From Aquarana catesbeiana (taxonomy: Eukaryota; Chordata; Amphibia; Anura; Ranidae), in contig NC_133330.1 in NCBI RefSeq assembly GCF_042186555.1, positions 164,561,907 through 164,625,906 of the forward strand: a stretch of DNA of 64,000 nucleotides, read 5' to 3'. The position numbers and the translations under genes were made by a program. Below, piece by piece: positions 21,835 to 30,520 of the stretch (the stretch's first letter is position 1; each line of letters starts with the position of its first letter). The notes below the pieces were generated by a model. It was not told the DNA's origin, did no database searches, and worked only from the letters and a program-made list of their open reading frames with translations.

Positions 21835-23203
21835 TGGAAGCAGGCGCCTTAGGCTTCTGAAACTTCATAAAGGAGGTTTGAGGATTCTTCCAGCTCCTTC
21901 GATACTCCTTGCCTGGTCTGTATGCTCTCGCGTCCCTATATCTCTCTGGGAGGTTCCGCTTAAAGGGAGGGGGTCTCTGTTGCTTGGGCCTCCTGTCTGA
22001 GGGGATGAGCCCGGACTTTCCGCCGGTTACTTTGGAGATGGCTGTGTCTAATTTTGTTCCGAAGAGGTGCTCACCATCGAACGGAATACGACACCAGTTA
22101 GATTTGGAAGCTGGATCCGCCATCCAGGGCTTCAGCCACAATGCTCTTCTGGCTGTTACTGAGGCCAGCATAGATTTAGACGCAGACCTGATGGTGTCGA
22201 CTGAAGCTTCAGCCACAAAGTCGCCCGCCAAGCTTAACTCTTGCAACGCCCTTACTATTGTTTCTTGGTCTGCCCCCTCTGATACAAGCTTTTCCGCGCT
22301 TGTGGACCAGCTCGAGATGGCTCTTCCTACTGCAGCAAGTGCTATTGCAGGCCTGCAGGCGCCTCCAGCCGACAGGTAAGCCCGCTTGAGATCCGTGTCG
22401 ATCTTTCTGTCGAGGACATCTCTAAACGTTACCGCGTCTTCTAACGGGAGGGTAACATGCCTGGCTAGGCGCATCAGGGATGCATCCACTACCGGAGGGG
22501 ACACCAGAGGGTTCACCTTAGGCTCCTTGAGTGGGTATAGTTTCAGGAGTCTGTTATTCAGACTAGACTTCTTTTCTGGCCTCTGCCATTCTTCCTTGAT
22601 CAGGTCCTCAAGTTCGTCAATGAACGGGAAAGATTCTGGATCCTTTCTGAGCTGAGGAAAATACTTCCTTTGTTTCGGTTGGGCTTCCTGGGGTTCCTCC
22701 CATCCTATCGCCTCCTTAACCGATTTAACAAACGGCTCTATCAGACTGAAGTCGAAACCGGCCGATACCTCCAGACCCTCATTATCAGACAGGGAGTCTT
22801 GCTCCTTTGATGTGCTAGCCCGGGCTGGAGAGGTAGTAGTGGAGAAATCCACATCTGATATCGAGGCCTGGGGGGCTACGGCCCCAGCTGAATCTCCGCC
22901 CGGAAGAGCCGCTGCGCCGCAAACCCAGCATGCGTTCCCGGCAGGACGGGAGTGGCGTGCGGGGGAACGATGCCTGCATGAGGGCGATCTTCTATGGCGG
23001 GATCGGCCGTGTCTAGAGCGCGACCGGGAGTGGCTTCTTCTGCGGCTTCCTCTCGAGCGGCTTCTTCTATGGTAGGAACGGCTCCTTCTATGTCTGGAGC
23101 GACTTCTCCTGCGTGAGGACTCTCTTTGTCTTGAAGCAGACGTTCTTGAAGACCTGGCAGGGCTGACCAATTTAGGCAGCGTTAGTAGTGCTCTCTTTTT
23201 CAA
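21815..23203 (-). CDS. DIRS-2 gag-like protein
   Basis: The frame is 462 codons and uninterrupted. The first ~90 residues are arginine/serine-rich with repeated RSRSRHRRS-type units, followed by a single CWVC motif, an acidic linker, SAGFDFSLIEPFVKSVKEAIGWEE, and a long conserved region (MRLARHVTLPLEDAVTF, AGGACRPAIALAAVGRAI, SVTARRALWLKPWM, TAISKVTGGKSGLIPSDRR). The same blocks occur in DIRS-3. In DIRS-3 the CWVC is followed by a second pair (CRSC); here that segment is replaced by other sequence, so a zinc-binding site may be lost. Its probable role is assembly of the RNA particle. Confidence 0.85.
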   Translation of the reverse strand: MKKRALLTLPKLVSPARSSRTSASRQRESSRRRSRSRHRRSRSYHRRSRSRGSRRRSHSRSRSRHGRSRHRRSPSCRHRSPARHSRPAGNACWVCGAAALPGGDSAGAVAPQASISDVDFSTTTSPARASTSKEQDSLSDNEGLEVSAGFDFSLIEPFVKSVKEAIGWEEPQEAQPKQRKYFPQLRKDPESFPFIDELEDLIKEEWQRPEKKSSLNNRLLKLYPLKEPKVNPLVSPPVVDASLMRLARHVTLPLEDAVTFRDVLDRKIDTDLKRAYLSAGGACRPAIALAAVGRAISSWSTSAEKLVSEGADQETIVRALQELSLAGDFVAEASVDTIRSASKSMLASVTARRALWLKPWMADPASKSNWCRIPFDGEHLFGTKLDTAISKVTGGKSGLIPSDRRPKQQRPPPFKRNLPERYRDARAYRPGKEYRRSWKNPQTSFMKFQKPKAPASSDQKPF

Positions 23204-23469
23204 TCTTCAATACTTACACTTGTCTTCCCCCCCCCTTACCTAATAGGCTGACGGTGATCTGCTGGGGCAGCGGTCTCCATGGAGAGAAAGCGGACTGGAA
23301 ACCTGCAGGGAGAAAGAATAAACAGCGCTATGCAGAGGGAGCAGGAATCCTGACTTAAAGGCAGTGTAAAGGAAGGCCACTTACCTTTGTAGAGCGCTTT
23401 GGAGTCCAAAAAATGATCTGTCATGCACAAACAACCAGCAGCAGCAAATACAGCTACTGCTGGGCTTTT

Positions 23470-23600
23470 AAATCCGCCGCCATCAGCGTCGGACGCTCGC
23501 GCATGCGCAGTAGCGCCGCGGGACACCCGGCGCCATCTTGGAAGCTGGAAAGCGGCCCAGAGGTGCCCAAACGACGCACCGCGCATGCGCGAGGACGCCG
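23470..23600 (-). promoter_or_regulatory. DIRS-2 probable promoter with NRF1- and YY1-like sites
   Basis: GCGCATGCGC (NRF1 consensus) occurs at 23499-23508 and 23581-23590. On the minus strand AAGATGGCG (YY1-like) lies at 23531-23539. There is no TATA box nearby. The same pair of motifs, in the same order and spacing class, is present in DIRS-3 (57090-57129). Promoter function is inferred. Confidence 0.5.
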
Positions 23601-23711
23601 AGAACGCTCGGCGCTCCGGACAGCAGATCTAGAGAACCACAGAGCCCAGCAGATGGGCAGAGGTACTGGTAGGAGAGGGGGAAAGGGGGGGGGGAGACCG
23701 CTGCACACAAC

Positions 23712-23826
23712 TAAGCCTGTTTAAGGCTTATTTCATGAGGCCACATTGAAGCTTTCCTGGCCATTCCTCCAGCAAGCCTGTTTAAGGCTTTTGTGGGCTG
23801 CTGCACTTGAAGCCTGTTTAAGGCTT
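23712..23826. repeat. Three copies of AAGCCTGTTTAAGGCTT in the DIRS-2 leader
   Basis: The 17 bp near-palindrome occurs at about 23712, 23774 and 23810, upstream of gag within the 5' untranslated part. DIRS-3 has a related AAGCTTCTTTAAAGCTT near 57334. It could form small hairpins in RNA or bind a dimeric protein. Confidence 0.7.
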
Positions 23827-24009
23827 ATATTTGTGGTCAGACAGCTGAGTGAGATGAGAGAATGCCCCTGAGATCACCAGAGTGGGGCTCCTTCCATTTA
23901 GCTCGTTTAGAGGCTGTACAAGAAGGACTTCCACCCAGGAGAGGCTAGAACCTGGCTGGGGCGAAGCGGTAAGGGGGTGCTGATCCGTGCGTCCTGACAG
24001 GTGAGGAAA

Positions 24010-24124
24010 AATAAGAGAATACTGGGGCGGGCGTCTACTCTCTAATTTATAGCTATGTGGTCCTATCAGGTTGTGGAGGCGGAGTCACAACCCCAACGTG
24101 TATGCTGCCATGATGCGACAGGAA
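24010..24124 (-). repeat. DIRS-2 5' inverted terminal repeat
   Basis: It is the reverse complement of 18583-18717 in the blocks 'actctctaatttatagctat', 'ggttgtggaggcggagtcac' and 'gtgtatgctgccat'. It ends with an A-run that merges into the target sequence. Confidence 0.85.
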
Positions 24125-24279
24125 AAAATATTGCAACAATCGCCATTTTATTTTCTAGATTCTCTGCTAAAAAAAATATATATAAAATGTTTGTGGGTTC
24201 TAAGTAATCTTCTAGCAAAAAATACAGATTTTAACTTGTAAATACCAAATGTCAAAAATACTGTAGGCTTAGTCATGAA
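24125..24279. repeat. Old interspersed repeat, copy 2 (right of DIRS-2)
   Basis: It continues the sequence interrupted at 18582, matching 2320-2457. It ends with GTCATGAA (24272-24279), the 8 bp target duplicated around F1. Confidence 0.75.
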
Positions 24280-24825
24280 TAGGGATGAGCTTCGAGTTCG
24301 AGTCGAACTCATGTTCGACTCGAACATTGGCTGTTCGCAAGTTCGCCGAACAGCGAACAATTTGGGGTGTTCGCGGCAAATTCGAATGCCGCGGAACACC
24401 CTTTAAGAGTCTATGGGAGAAATCAAAAGTGCTAATTTTAAAGGCTAATATGCAAGTTATTGTCATAAAAAGTGTTTGGGGACCTGGGTCCTGCCCCAGG
24501 GGACATGGATCAATGCAAAAAAAAGTTTTAAAAACGGCCGTTTTTTCAGGAGCAGTGATTTTAATAATGCTTAAAGTCAATCAATAAAAGTGTAATATCC
24601 CTTTAAATTTCTTACCTGGGGGGTGTCTATAGTATGCCTGTAAAGGGGCGCATGTTTCCCGTGTTTAGAACAATCTGACAGCAAAATGACATTTCGAAGG
24701 AAAAAACTCATTTAAAACTACCCGCGGCTATTGCATTGCCGACAATACACATAGAAGTTCATTGATAAAAACGGCATGGGAATTCCCCAAAGGGGAACCC
24801 CGAACCAAAATGAAAAAAAAAAAAA

Positions 24826-25060
24826 TGACGTGGGAGTCCCCCTAAATTCCATACCAGGCCCTTCAGGTCTGATATGGATATTAAGGGGAACCCCGGCCAA
24901 AATTAAAAAAAAAAATGACGTGGGGTTCCCCCTAAATTCCATACCAGACCCTTCAGGTCTGGTATGGATTTTAAGGGGAACCCCGCGCCAAAAAAAAAAA
25001 AAAAAATGGCGTGGGGTCCCCCCAAAAATCCATACCAGACCCTTATCCGAGCACGCAACC
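24826..25060. repeat. 91 bp tandem units in the F1 arm
   Basis: About 2.5 units read 'ggcgtggggttccccctaa..', then the hairpin CCATACCAGACC-cttca-GGTCTGGTATGG, then 'attttaaggggaacccc' and an A-run. The mirror set is at 26530-26770. The same unit recurs in F2, F3, F4, F5 and in fragments at 52858 and 60120. Confidence 0.75.
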
Positions 25061-25357
25061 TGGCAGGCCGCAGGAAAAGAGGGGGGGACGAGAGTGCGGC
25101 CCCCCCTCCCTCCTGAACCGTACCAGGCCACATGCCCTCAACATTGGGAGGGTGCTTTGGGGTAGCCCCCCAAAACACCTTGTCCCCATGTTGATGAGGA
25201 CAAGGGCCTCATCCCCACAACCCTGGCCGGTGGTTGTGGGGGTCTGCGGGCGGGGGGCTTATCGGAATCTGGAAGCCCCCTTTAACAAGGTGACCCCCAG
25301 ATCCCGGCCCCCCCCCTGTGTGAAATGGTAAGGGGGTACATAAGTACCCCTACCATT

Positions 25358-25660
25358 TCACGAAAAAAGTGTCAAAAATGTTAAAAATGACAAGAGACAG
25401 TTTTTGACAATTCCTTTATTTAAATGCTTCTTCTTTCTTCTATCTTCCTTCATCTTCTGGTTCTTCTGGTTCTTCTGGCTCTTCTGGTTCTTCCTCCGGC
25501 GTTCTCGTCCAGCATCTCCTCCGCGGCGTCTTCTATCTTCTTCTCCTCGGGCCGCTCCGCACCCATGGCATGGGGGGGAGGCTCCCGCTCTTCTCTTCTT
25601 CTTTTCTTCTCTTCTTCTCTTCTTCATTTTCTTCTCCGGGCCGCTCCGCAATCCATGCTG
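25358..25660 (-). other. F1 left-arm purine-rich transcribed-unit candidate
   Basis: It is the mirror image of the right arm, read on minus. The same 38-residue frame MGAERPEEKK... is present (25566-25450), and AATAAA is at 25415-25420 on the minus strand. Sequence agreement between arms is very high, so the arms either arose recently or are being kept alike by hairpin repair or gene conversion. Confidence 0.4.
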
Positions 25661-25710
25661 GCATGGAGGGAGGCTCCCGCTGTGTGACGGCGCTCCTCGT
25701 CTGACAGTTC

Positions 25711-25881
25711 TTAAATAACGGGGGGGCAGGGCCACCCGGTGACCCCGCCCCCCTCTGACGCACGGGACATGACGGGACTTCCCTGTGGCATTCCCCGTGA
25801 CGTCACAGGGAAGTCCCGTCAAGTCACCGTGCGTCAGAGTGGGGCGGGGTCACCGGGTGGCCCCGCCCCCCCGTTATTTAA
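25711..25881. promoter_or_regulatory. F1 symmetric bidirectional promoter-like centre
   Basis: A perfect CRE/ATF site TGACGTCA lies at 25798-25805, almost on the symmetry axis (~25795). GC boxes (GGGGCGGGG and complement) lie at 25840-25848 and ~25742-25752. TATA-like TTATTTAA lies at 25874-25881 on plus and mirrored at 25711-25718 on minus. The arrangement would drive two outward transcripts. Promoter activity is inferred from motifs only. Confidence 0.5.
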
Positions 25882-25927
25882 GAACTGTCAGACGAGGAGC
25901 GCCGTCACACAGCGGGAGCCTCCCTCC

Positions 25928-26233
25928 ATGCCAGCATGGATTGCGGAGCGGCCCGGAGAAGAAAATGAAGAAGAGAAGAAGAGAAGAAAAGAAGAAGAGA
26001 AGAGCGGGAGCCTCCCCCCATGCCATGGGTGCAGAGCGGCCCGAGGAGAAGAAGATAGAAGACGCCGCGGAGGAGATGCTGGACGAGAACGCCGGAGGAA
26101 GAACCAGAAGAGCCAGAAGAACCAGAAGAACCAGAAGATGAAGGAAGATAGAAGAAAGAAGAAGCATTTAAATAAAGGAATTGTCAAAAACTGTCTCTTG
26201 TCATTTTTAACATTTTTGACACTTTTTTCGTGA
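25928..26233 (+). other. F1 right-arm purine-rich transcribed-unit candidate
   Basis: It starts about 50 bp past the TATA-like box. The sequence is GAAGAAGAG-rich. One frame (ATG at 25928) encodes 101 residues that are almost all charged; another (26025-26141) encodes 38 residues beginning MGAERPEEKK. AATAAA lies at 26171-26176, followed by a GT/T-rich stretch as in a cleavage site. The frame after the first ten residues is not kept in F2, so a protein is doubtful. A short polyadenylated RNA is the more conservative reading. Confidence 0.4.
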
Positions 26234-27275
26234 AATGGTAGGGGTACCCCCTTACCATTTCACACAGGGGGGGGGCCGGGATCTGGGGGTCACCTTGTTA
26301 AAGGGGGCTTCCAGATTCCGATAAGCCCCCCGCCCGCAGACCCCCACAACCACCGGCCAGGGTTGTGGGGATGAGGCCCTTGTCCTCATCAACATGGGGA
26401 CAAGGTGTTTTGGGGGGCTACCCCAAAGCACCCTCCCAATGTTGAGGGCATGTGGCCTGGTACGGTTCAGGAGGGAGGGGGGGCCGCACTCTCGTCCCCC
26501 CCTCTTTTCCTGCGGCCTGCCAGGTTGCGTGCTCGGATAAGGGTCTGGTATGGATTTTTGGGGGGACCCCACGCCGTTTTTTTTTTTTTTTTTGGCGCGG
26601 GGTTCCCCTTAAAATCCATACCAGACCTGAAGGGTCTGGTATAGAATTTAGGGGGAACCCCACGTCATTTTTTTTTTTTAATTTTGGCCGGGGTTCCCCT
26701 TAATATCCATACCAGACCTGAAGGGCCTGGTATGGAATTTAGGGGGACTCCCACATCATTTTTTTTTTTTAAATTTTGGTTTGGGGTTCCCCTTTGGGGA
26801 ATTCCCATGCCGTTTTTATCAATGAACTTCTATGTGTATTGTCGGCAATGCAATAGCCGCGGGTAGTTTTAAATAAGTTTTTTCCTTCAAAATGTCATTT
26901 TGCTGTCAGACTGTTCTAAACACAGGAAACATGCGCCCCTTTACAGGCATACTATAGACACCCCCCAGGTACGAAATTTAAAGGGATATTACACTTTTAT
27001 TGTTTGACTTTAAGCATTATTAAAATCACTGCTCCTGAAAAAACGGCCGTTTTTAAAACTTTTTTTTGCATTGATCCATGTCCCCTGGGGCAGGACCCAG
27101 GTCCCCAAACACTTTTTATGACAATAACTTGCATATAAGCCTTTAAAATTAGCACTTTTGTTTATTCATGTTCGTGTCCCATAGACTTTAACGGTGTTCG
27201 CATGTTCGAACGAACTTTTTTCCTGTTCGCATGTTCTGGTGCGAACCGAACAGGGGGGTGTTCGGCTCATCCCTA

Positions 27276-27457
27276 GTCATGAAAGGGATACACTCTGCAC
27301 ACTAAGCTGTTGCCTGGGTACTGTGCCACATGAGTGTGGTAATCTGTTGTTCAATGGCATTAGTTCATTTTTTTGTGGGGGGGGGCTGTTTGTAGGGGGG
27401 GGCCCATACAACATTTTGCTATGGGGCCCTGTGATTTCTAGTTACACCCCTGGTGTA
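27276..27457. repeat. hAT-like terminal fragment, copy 2
   Basis: It is the right-hand continuation of the old repeat after F1. It matches 2865-3057 and ends 'tagttacacccctg', a hAT-type terminus on the minus strand (CAGGGGTGTAACTAG). Confidence 0.6.
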
Positions 27458-27539
27458 AAGTATAAATACCTTTCCAGGATAAGTATGGTAGTGGGTAGAG
27501 ACGGACAGCCGTCTTAGAGAGGTACCGTGGTGTAATTAC

Positions 27540-28119
27540 GCAGTACTCTTACCAACACTATCAACTAAGAAATGTGCTGGAGAAACACTGGCACATTTTA
27601 CATGAAGACCCTATCCTGAGTAAATATGTCAGTGACCACCCTGAGATCGTTTTCAAAATGTCCCTCCTCATGGACATACTGCTAATGAACATGGAATCTA
27701 CAAATGAGGGCATTGCGCCCTCCGTCCTTGGGTCTCTTCAGGCCAAAGATTTAAATTACACAATGGGAAACTCTTATATCCACATTTTCGGGCTGATTGT
27801 GGTACCCAGGGGGTGATCTATCTAATGACATGTAGGTATGGGATATTTTATATTGGAAAAACAATCCACCAACTACGACAGAGAATTTATGATCACATAT
27901 ACTCATCTGCCAATGGTAGGATGCTGAGTCCCATAAGTAGACACCTTGACTTATGCCACAGATTTGACACCTCTGTTGCCACCTTTATTGTTTTGGCAGT
28001 AATCCCGCAGGATCCGAGGGGACTGGAACAGGAGAATACTCCAGCACGAGACAAAGTGGATAGAACGCCTTAATGCCACATGGTGGCCAGGCATTAATGA
28101 ACTGCAATCTTATAAATAA
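27540..28119 (+). pseudogene. Penelope-like RT C-terminus and GIY-YIG endonuclease
   Basis: The first part (27574-27816) encodes LEKHWHILHEDPILSKYVSD, typical of the segment after the thumb of Penelope RTs. After a frame change near 27810 comes the endonuclease: VIYLMTCRYGIFYIGKT, with the GIY-YIG-like pair, conserved arginines in LRQRIYDH and a histidine-rich HLDLCHRF. A second frame change near 28030 is needed to reach the catalytic glutamate segment ILQHETKWIERL and the stop at 28117-28119. Two frameshifts and the missing RT palm make it non-functional. Penelope endonucleases nick DNA to prime reverse transcription. Confidence 0.8.
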
Positions 28120-29016
28120 TTTCTGTAATAACATAGTTACATGTTTTATTACTTCCTGATATAATCGTTACAATTCTATATATCCTGTCTCCTGCTGTTG
28201 TGGCTCCATGTTTCCTTCTGTTCCCCTCTCCCTCCTTCCCCTTTATTCTAGTGAGTTCCGCTCCCAAATGTTTGGCGTCTGTTTATCTGTGCAATGATGT
28301 TTCTTGCATTCTAATATTGTCCCCTTGCTCATACATATGTGCTGTCCATTGCCAAATTGTTGTTATACACTGTTATTGCTGTCAATATATTAAAGTTTAA
28401 TGTTTGATTTTTCTACTTATCTTTTATTTTTATAGATATTTATTCCAACTGTCTCTGATTATGGCTATATGTCTCAGGCCTGCGGTGGAGATCCCTTTGA
28501 CATCATCTTCAGGGCTCCTATGGCATGCTGGTGTTGCGGGCTACATGTGCGGCCAGGGAGCCCCAGTCTAGTCCCTGGCGGGATTGATATTTGCGGCTCT
28601 AACTCCGGGTCTGTAAAAAACCCCCAAAGTGTGATTTTTTTGTCCTCCCCCGCTCCATGGTCATTCCATCACCCATCTATAGGCTTTCTCCATCTGCCCT
28701 GTTCAGCGTTTTTAGACGCTGTCATCTGGCAGTGTCCACTTGGGGGAGCTCCCAGCCCTGAGACCTTTAGGGCTGTGCTCCTCCCACACGGCCGTGTCTA
28801 TCGTAGCTGCTTTTGCATATTGCGCATGCGCGGCCGTGACGAGGTTGCATGCGCACAACCCTTCCCGGCCGAGTCAGGTTATGCGGAAGTCCCACACACC
28901 TGATTGAATAACCTGATATAAGGCTGGTTATTCAGCCTTACGCCAGGGTACCTCTATAAGATGGCGGTCCTTCTCTGTCTACTACCATACTTATCTTGGA
29001 AAGGGATTTATACTTG
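28120..29016. other. Penelope B untranslated/interior sequence
   Basis: No gene is seen. The 144-codon frame at 28469-28903 has no recognisable domain. 28935-29016 is the partner of the inverted fragment at 27460-27540. Confidence 0.45.
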
Positions 29017-29806
29017 ACACTCTGTTTGCTGTACTCCTGCTGCTGGGTTGTTTTAAGTGTATTGACTTTAGATACATACTTTTCCCTTTCTAGATGGTTT
29101 GGATCTGTTACCTGTTAATCTAATGCGCTACTTGACTACAAATCTTTACTAAGCATTCTTTTTGCTGGCAGTTCCACTGCAATATACCTTCTCCCCCTTT
29201 TTTGATATAAAGTCCCTTTATATAAACTACTAAGACTATAAGGTGAGACTATGTTACTTACTAATATTATGCAATATCTTTTCAAACAGACCACTCCTAA
29301 TTAGATTTGTCTTCTTTCATCATTATTATATATACACTCCGCAGGCAGCACTACTGACCGCTTAATACAGTTCCATCCCTAAGCTCATAACATGAGCAGT
29401 TATCATCTATCTAGATTTATTTTATGCTGTTCTATTTAAGGTAGGCTGAATGGTTTTCTATTTGACTATACTTGTCTACCCCCTTCCCCTGTATTGGAGT
29501 GAGCTCTCTGACCCATCTTAGTTAACTCTTTATGGGTCTTCTGCCTATTGTACACTTGGCATTGGATACTTACCTTACTTTTTTCACTTTTACCTCCCCC
29601 TTTCTCTACATTTTAAGATGCTTTCTATCAGGCACGTCCCCACGTGTGTCTTGCGTCACCTTATGCATGCTGTGTTTGGAGCCCTCCTTTTAATTGCCTC
29701 TCGGTACTCCCTGCAAAAAATATTTGAGACCTTCTACCAAGATTATTATTGTTACTGTTATTGATTGCCTGAATATCTCTCTCTCTCTCCTGTAGAATAA
29801 TTAACA

Positions 29807-29844
29807 ACTCCTGAAGAAGCTTTCAATTGCAAAACATGTAGAGC
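29807..29844 (+). ncRNA. Decayed hammerhead ribozyme-like motif (Penelope B)
   Basis: ACTC, then CTGAAGA (fits CUGANGA), a hairpin ending TTGC, AAAAC where GAAAC is expected, ATGTA and GAGC. CTC/GAG can pair as stem I. The G-to-A change in the GAAA box should abolish cleavage. Confidence 0.5.
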
Positions 29845-30047
29845 TTTTTTGCATATCACAATCCACTACAGAGATTTACTCCTGTAAATGTTATGCTTTT
29901 GTTATATATGTATCCATATTAGAGAGATTGAGCTAGCTTTTTGCATTTTATGTGCAATGTTTTAATGATTTTTTGTATTATGTGTTTAATGAAATTTACA
30001 TATATTTTTTAAAATTGGTGCCTATAAAGTCCATTCTTGCTGCTCTT

Positions 30048-30520
30048 CTATTTTAAATTGATGTTTAGGACATGGCACTGCTCTAATATAAAATTCCCAC
30101 AGTTCCATCCTGTGTTTGAGTTTGGTAAACTTTTTGATACATGCTTTGGGTCATTGTCATGCTGAAAGATGAAGTTCCTCTTCATGTTCAGCTTTCTAGC
30201 AGAAGCCTGAAGGTTTTGTGCCAATATTGACTGGTATTTGGAACTGTTCATAATTCCCTTTACTTTGACTAAGGCCCCTTCCAGCTGAAGAAAAACAGCC
30301 CCAAAGCATGATGCTGCCACCACCATGCTTCACTGTGGGTATGGTGTTCTTTTGGTGATGTGCAGTGTTGTTTTTGCGCCAAACCTATCTTTTGGAATTA
30401 TGGCTAAAACGTTCAGCTTTGGTTTCATCAGACAATAACACATTTTCCCACATGCTTTTGGGAGACTTCAGATGTGTTTTTGCAAAATTTAGCCAGGCTT
30501 GGATGTTTTTGGATATTTAT
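30048..30520 (-). pseudogene. Tc1-type transposon, N-terminal/central transposase half
   Basis: Minus-strand frame 30326-30048 encodes VKVKGIMNSSKYQSILAQNL and FQHDNDPKHVSKS of a Tc1-family transposase. Confident similarity runs from 30139 to ~30510; 30036-30138 is not clearly Tc1. The segment complements the half at 12356-12747. The other terminal repeat of this transposon appears at 31608-31790. Confidence 0.75.

Larger units (their letters stand above)
18583..24124 (-). mobile_element. DIRS-2: nearly complete DIRS element
   Basis: It is 5.5 kb, transcribed on the minus strand, with gag, pol (RT, RNase H, methyltransferase-like) and tyrosine recombinase in order. Inverted terminal repeats are at 18583-18717 and 24010-24124; the internal complementary region is at 18835-18871. 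Comparison with 2310-2330 shows insertion in an A-run without a target duplication, as expected for recombinase-mediated integration. Only two nonsense codons were found across pol and the recombinase. Confidence 0.93.
24280..27275. mobile_element. F1: 3.0 kb palindromic hAT-type foldback element
   Basis: The whole 2,996 bp is one inverted repeat: arms of about 1.49 kb meet at a 16 bp loop (25788-25803). The ends are TAGGGATGAGC and its complement GCTCATCCCTA, flanked by the exact 8 bp duplication GTCATGAA (24272-24279 and 27276-27283). An 8 bp duplication and TA/CAGGG-type ends indicate hAT mobilisation. No transposase is encoded, so it depends on another hAT. Each arm carries a promoter-like centre, a purine-rich stretch and a poly(A) signal (separate entries), then a GC-rich block, about 2.5 tandem 91 bp units and the outer terminal part. 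Confidence 0.9.
27460..30035 (+). mobile_element. Penelope-like element B (5'-truncated, with inverted terminal fragment)
   Basis: It contains an RT C-terminus plus GIY-YIG endonuclease frame (27540-28119), an untranslated part, and a terminal region (29017-30035) shared with copy A. 27460-27540 is an inverted copy of 28935-29020 ('ggataagtatggtag' against 'ctaccatacttatc'), as often seen at the 5' side of Penelope insertions. The RT core is missing. Confidence 0.75.

Noticed and set aside
25358..26233. F1 purine-rich frames as a conserved transposon protein
   Set aside because: Only the first ten residues agree between F1 and F2 and the phase then changes; kept as transcription-unit candidates, not as CDS.
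28469..28903. 144-codon frame as an extra Penelope gene
   Set aside because: Lies after the endonuclease stop in the untranslated part and shows no domain.
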